Positions 61,601-64,000 of a stretch of DNA of 64,000 nucleotides are shown piece after piece. How positions within the stretch are numbered: the first letter of the stretch is position 1; every line of letters starts with the position of its first letter. The position numbers were made by a program, and so were the translations under genes. The stretch is taken from assembly GCA_023664185.1 (NCBI GenBank), contig JAMPGA010000003.1:62001-126000 (forward strand), read 5' to 3'. The notes beneath the pieces are model-generated. The model did not search any database and had not been told where the DNA came from. It worked only from the letters and a program-made list of their open reading frames with translations. The stretch comes from Muribaculaceae bacterium. GTDB taxonomy: Bacteria > Bacteroidota > Bacteroidia > Bacteroidales > Muribaculaceae.

Positions 61601-62017
61601 CACGACCTCATGGCATGCGTGCAGACACCCGACGACATTGACACCGCTTTCCGCATGGCCCAAGCCTCAGAGAGCTGGGCCGACGTCACTGAGGCTGAAA
61701 CCCAGGAGCTGAAGAAGATTGTGGAGAGTCGCGTAAACGACGAAAAAGCAGCCCCTTGGTTCAAAGGATTCAATCGTGCACTGCGCGAGCGCGAAGTCCT
61801 CACAGACAAGGGCGAGATAAAACGCTTTGACCGTGTAGTCTGGACTGCCGACGGGCAGATTCATCTCATTGACTATAAAACAGGCTCGCAGCCACCCCGA
61901 CGTTACCGGAAGCAGCTGCAAGGCTATCTTAATTTTTTCAAATCCATAGGATACCCCGGTGTCAGGGCTTTTCTCTATTACCTTGACTCAGGCGAGATTA
62001 TAGAGATAGAGAGCTAA
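58691..62017 (+). CDS. AddA/RecB-like helicase-nuclease
   Basis: 1108 aa, UvrD-like superfamily 1 helicase. Y-K-A-S-A-G-S-G-K-T-F-T-L-A (Walker A, Lys13), L-A-I-T-F-T-N-K-A-T-D-E-M-K (motif Ia), Y-L-I-D-E-F-Q-D-T-S-F-S-Q-W (motif II, about residue 420), and I-L-T-I-H-K-S-K-G-L-E-F-P (motif V region, about residue 775). The C terminus has a PD-(D/E)xK nuclease domain: H-D-L-M near 975, R-F-D-R-V-V-W, I-D-Y-K-T-G near 1063, and Q-L-Q-G-Y-L. It should process DNA ends for RecA, with an AddB-like partner encoded elsewhere. Its stop overlaps that of the convergent lpd gene. Confidence 0.92.
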   Translation: MIQIYKASAGSGKTFTLAREYIKLILGVKTDHNTYRLRRPGSHSQHSSVLAITFTNKATDEMKSRIIHELAVLAGAEKGWTQPSSYASYLCKELHCTPADLSQAAAEALKSLLFDFNNFNVSTIDSFFQMVLRSFAHEAEVSGAYDVELDDKSVIAMSIDNLLQDLNHKRQDKDSRKITEWLTRFMTKLIEDGLGFNIFNRSSQVHENLISFIADISDDTFRDNEKLILDYLRDGSKFDTFRSHVESRIRKLKADTAAACQNAVTAMKSVNPVGPAKGIVTNNVSGPIVNWAASGYYTGSQNRAELSATMLKAIDNVDEAYVKDGKKSSHRSVLDPALSAALTAINKCIGEIELLRLISGNIYQLGLLARVSDYLDRYRMENSAILLSDTNALLSKVIGDSDSPFLYEKMGTRYKHYLIDEFQDTSFSQWNNLSHLVEESIAGGHDNLVIGDEKQCIYRFRGSDPTLLHNLHTGRADDEFVIKGESIAENTNWRSSAAVVEFNNTLFKEIARTQNFDDIYAGVEQQVAQKEIQGYVRVELLEGERGSTEADDKALETLAENLRRQLQSGYRPGDIAVLVRTWREGETVISYLENIKVSDTTFPAFNIVSDRSLLVSHSPAVMLIISRLRYLSSIEYTPKGHKRSHREIARVLNDFEETFACTHSTTGSLLTAIERMETRRNTRDGEEQEKKETPEPEDNIALDLTSLVESITTTFVPEENRCREAIFITAFQDLVADFVAKGRSDIRSFLEWWDEKGVETSVSGSGDDPSALNILTIHKSKGLEFPCVHIPFAGLTENTQIVDRAWFEIPEMQGFPDDIVPPMMPLDITKAMMSTPLSDQYLEIQRRKQLDLINLLYVAFTRAVNELIVSVKVMKESTNSKSKPITPSLAKVISSSLRATMLPDGNLLEIGTPTHRSADKKKAKSAIVPDEGERVSVYDTSATPSPWSKTRLDGKNRGNLYVARERGIILHDLMACVQTPDDIDTAFRMAQASESWADVTEAETQELKKIVESRVNDEKAAPWFKGFNRALREREVLTDKGEIKRFDRVVWTADGQIHLIDYKTGSQPPRRYRKQLQGYLNFFKSIGYPGVRAFLYYLDSGEIIEIES

Positions 62018-63327
62018 TAACATCCCACGGCAGCGCTTACAGCCTCTGATAGAGTGGGATGTGTGTGCACCGACTCTTTCAGAGCCTGCGCCGTGAGTTC
62101 CGCTGTCATTGCCAGCACCACCTCGGCTATCAGATCGGATGCATGTGTACCCATTATGTGGGCTCCAAGTATCTTATTGCTATCCTTCGAGATAAGGATT
62201 TTCACCATCCCCTCCGGCTCTCCCATTGCCCGGGCCTTACCGTTGGCCTGGAAAGTTGACTTACCAGTGAGATAGTTAATCTGCCGTTCCATACACTCCT
62301 GCTCTGTCAGACCAACCATGCTGCACTCCGGGCGTGTGAACACAGCACCAGGCACAGGGTTGAAATCCTTGCGCACGCCAAGCACAATTTCGCCTTGCGC
62401 CGTCGCCGCGTGTGCCAGCATGCTCAGACCATTTACATCTCCGATGGCATATACTCCCGGTGCACTCGTTTGCATCGCCGAGTCAACTTCAATGAATCTC
62501 CGCGGAGTCAGCTTGACGCCTGCTTCCGAGAGACCTGCAGGGAGCGATGGCCTGCGCCCAACGGCCACAAGCACCATCTCGCTTTCAGAAACCTTCTCCT
62601 TGCCTTTCACGGTGTATTTCACCCCACCTCCGGGCAATATTTCAGTCACCATGGCGTCTGTAACGACTGTAATGCCACGGCGTTTCAGGCTCATGCGCAG
62701 ACGTTTGGCAATCTCGGTATCAAAGTTGGGCAATATCTCCTTCATGCCTTCAATCACCGTAACTGCCACGCTAAAGCTTCTCAGTATCGAAGCGAATTCC
62801 AATCCTATGACGCCACCACCTATAATGGTTATAGAGGCGGGGAGCGTTGTGAGATTGAGGAAATCATCGCTCGTCAGGGCATTTTCTATACCCGGTATAT
62901 GTGGACGCGCCGGTGTTGAACCGGTGGCTATGACTATCTTGGGAGCCGTGTAGATTTCATCACCTACACGCACATTATCGTTACTCTCAAAGGCGGCTTC
63001 ACCGAAAACTACGTTCACATTGCCAAGCAGCTGGGCCACGCCCTCTCTGAGCGAATCGACCACTGCATCCTTGCGCTTCACCACAGCTTCATAATCGAGC
63101 GTGGCTTTTTCGGCTGAGATTCCAAACTGGCTGGCTGAAGCAATATCGTCGGCTATCTCGGCCACTCTGCATAAGGCTTTTGTGGGTATACAGCCTCTGT
63201 TGAGACATGTGCCACCCAGCTTATCTCGTTCAATCAGGGTAACGCTCATGCCCATGGAAGCAGCCCGGGCGGCTGTTTCATATCCGCCCGGGCCGGCTCC
63301 GATAATTAGAATATCACTTGAATTCAT
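62014..63327 (-). CDS. lpdA: Dihydrolipoyl dehydrogenase
   Basis: 437 aa, slightly short for the family. FAD motif I-L-I-I-G-A-G-P-G-G-Y-E-T-A, redox-active disulfide in G-G-T-C-L-N-R-G-C (Cys41, Cys46), NAD motif I-T-I-I-G-G-G-V-I-G-L-E, Y-A-I-G-D-V-N-G contacting FAD, and the C-terminal H-x-x-x-x-E pair (His423, Glu428). It reoxidises lipoyl groups; directly after gcvPB this is most probably the L protein of the glycine cleavage system, possibly shared with 2-oxoacid complexes. The start overlaps the gcvPB stop by 14 nt (ATGAATTCAAGTGA), so translation is coupled. Confidence 0.95.
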   Translation of the reverse strand: MNSSDILIIGAGPGGYETAARAASMGMSVTLIERDKLGGTCLNRGCIPTKALCRVAEIADDIASASQFGISAEKATLDYEAVVKRKDAVVDSLREGVAQLLGNVNVVFGEAAFESNDNVRVGDEIYTAPKIVIATGSTPARPHIPGIENALTSDDFLNLTTLPASITIIGGGVIGLEFASILRSFSVAVTVIEGMKEILPNFDTEIAKRLRMSLKRRGITVVTDAMVTEILPGGGVKYTVKGKEKVSESEMVLVAVGRRPSLPAGLSEAGVKLTPRRFIEVDSAMQTSAPGVYAIGDVNGLSMLAHAATAQGEIVLGVRKDFNPVPGAVFTRPECSMVGLTEQECMERQINYLTGKSTFQANGKARAMGEPEGMVKILISKDSNKILGAHIMGTHASDLIAEVVLAMTAELTAQALKESVHTHPTLSEAVSAAVGCY

Positions 63328-64000
63328 AGCGAAGTATCGGTTGAAGAGCTGCTATCGTGTCGTCGGGGCGACCAATAGGAGTGTCGTGCGGAGCGCTTTT
63401 TACAATCTCCGGATTCTCACGAGCCTCCCGGGCTATTTGGTGCATGGCGTCGATGAAGCTGTCGAGAGTCTCCTTGCTCTCTGTCTCAGTCGGTTCTATC
63501 ATCAGCGACTCATGGAACAGGAGCGGGAAATAGATTGTAGGGGCATGGAAGCCATAGTCCAACAGGCGTTTGGCCACGTCCAAGGTGGTGACACCGGTAG
63601 ATTTGTCAATTAGTCCGTCAAACACAAATTCATGTTTGCACACTCCGGTTATGGGAAGCAGATAGCTGTCCTTCAGCGACTCCTTCACATAATTGGCAGA
63701 AAGAGTAGCCAGCGATCCGGCAATCGATAGCCCCTCACGACCCAGGCTCAAGATGTAGGCAAGAGCCTTAAGCTCCACTCCAAAGTTGCCCAGGAAAGAT
63801 GATATCCTGCCGAGAGCTTTATCGTTTCCTTCGACACGGAATCTCACTGTGCCAAAGCCATTCACTTCTTCGGGCGAAAGTCTCACTACTCGCGGATTGG
63901 GCAAAAATTGCTCAAGGCCGGCGCGTACACCCACCGGGCCGCTGCCGGGACCACCGCCACCATGAGGTGTGGAGAAGGTCTTGTGGAGATTGATGTGCAT
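63314..64000 (-). CDS. gcvPB: Glycine dehydrogenase (decarboxylating) subunit 2, C-terminal part
   Basis: 228 residues visible; the gene continues past the window end (the first Met is internal). The leading I-N-L-H-K-T-F-S-T-P-H-G-G-G-G-P-G-S-G-P-V-G holds the PLP-binding Lys of P protein. Later family marks are L-S-A-N-Y-V-K-E-S-L, H-E-F-V-F-D, A-K-R-L-L-D-Y-G-F-H-A-P-T-I-Y-F-P, and M-I-E-P-T-E-T-E-S-K-E-T-L-D. The ending just after P-I-L-R-Y fits subunit 2 of the two-subunit P protein rather than one-chain GcvP, but only the far end is visible. It decarboxylates glycine onto the H-protein lipoyl arm. Overlaps lpd by 14 nt. Confidence 0.9.
   Translation of the reverse strand: MHINLHKTFSTPHGGGGPGSGPVGVRAGLEQFLPNPRVVRLSPEEVNGFGTVRFRVEGNDKALGRISSFLGNFGVELKALAYILSLGREGLSIAGSLATLSANYVKESLKDSYLLPITGVCKHEFVFDGLIDKSTGVTTLDVAKRLLDYGFHAPTIYFPLLFHESLMIEPTETESKETLDSFIDAMHQIAREARENPEIVKSAPHDTPIGRPDDTIAALQPILRYEFK

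Noticed and set aside
1-64000. CRISPR array, prophage, plasmid or conjugative genes
   Set aside because: No regularly spaced direct repeats, integrase, portal, relaxase or transposase were seen on either strand.

Overview
The window is a stretch of chromosome from a Bacteroidales bacterium, most likely a gut Muribaculaceae (S24-7) relative. Three things point there: the operons nusB-yajC-ybbR-coaE, menB-C-E and pyrK-pyrD; secreted proteins with a Por/T9SS-like C-terminal tail; and promoters of the Bacteroidetes type (TTG or TTTG, 19-20 nt, TAnnTTTG), with no obvious Shine-Dalgarno sites. No rRNA, tRNA, CRISPR array, phage or transposase gene is visible.

Layout. (1) 1-5.4 kb is a visibly AT-richer accessory segment: the start of an XRE regulator, a lipoprotein, an isomerase-like SIS protein, an unknown protein next to a WG-repeat protein, a small membrane protein and a 608-aa protein with a divergent WYL-like C-terminal half. 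(2) 5.4-11.1 kb: pyruvate phosphate dikinase, a LolC/E-type permease and a MATE exporter, all on the minus strand. (3) 11.1-23.4 kb: rplU-rpmA, a SpoU methyltransferase, clpP-clpX-recQ, ftsE, a type II NADH dehydrogenase, argS, a Bax-inhibitor-1 family protein and a carboxynorspermidine dehydrogenase-like enzyme. (4) 23.4-33.6 kb: a secreted beta-helix protein, a pRiA4b-ORF3-like protein, TerD followed by a Ca2+-type P-ATPase, then nusB-yajC-ybbR-coaE. (5) 33.6-42.6 kb: a ClC channel, two secreted proteins sharing one C-terminal tail, a 76-aa protein behind a hairpin leader, carA-carB and a nitroreductase. (6) 42.7-49.8 kb: an ECF sigma factor, a putative anti-sigma factor, a Spy/CpxP-like protein and a 1832-residue alpha-2-macroglobulin. 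(7) 50-64 kb: rpsO, menBCE, a YbhN-like flippase, long NfeD, pyrK-pyrD, two lipoproteins, a SUI1-like factor, an AddA/RecB-like helicase-nuclease, lpd and the 3' part of gcvPB.

The most unusual structure is a dispersed family of intergenic inverted-repeat elements. Copies at 1902-1976, 17911-18082 and 33455-33626 share about 30-bp arms beginning TTAGAGCCTGTCCCATAA; a 364-bp relative at 11961-12324 has arms beginning TTAGAGTGTGTCTAATAA. The two 172-bp copies share their arms, but their cores differ and both cores can still fold into long hairpins. One copy supplies the last codons and stop codons of both convergent genes it separates (coaE and the ClC channel). None encodes a transposase, so they look like MITE- or REP-like parasites or domesticated hairpin elements. 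Other points of interest are an internal duplication in NusB, a palindromic leader abutting the 76-aa gene, and the pairing of TerD with a calcium pump.
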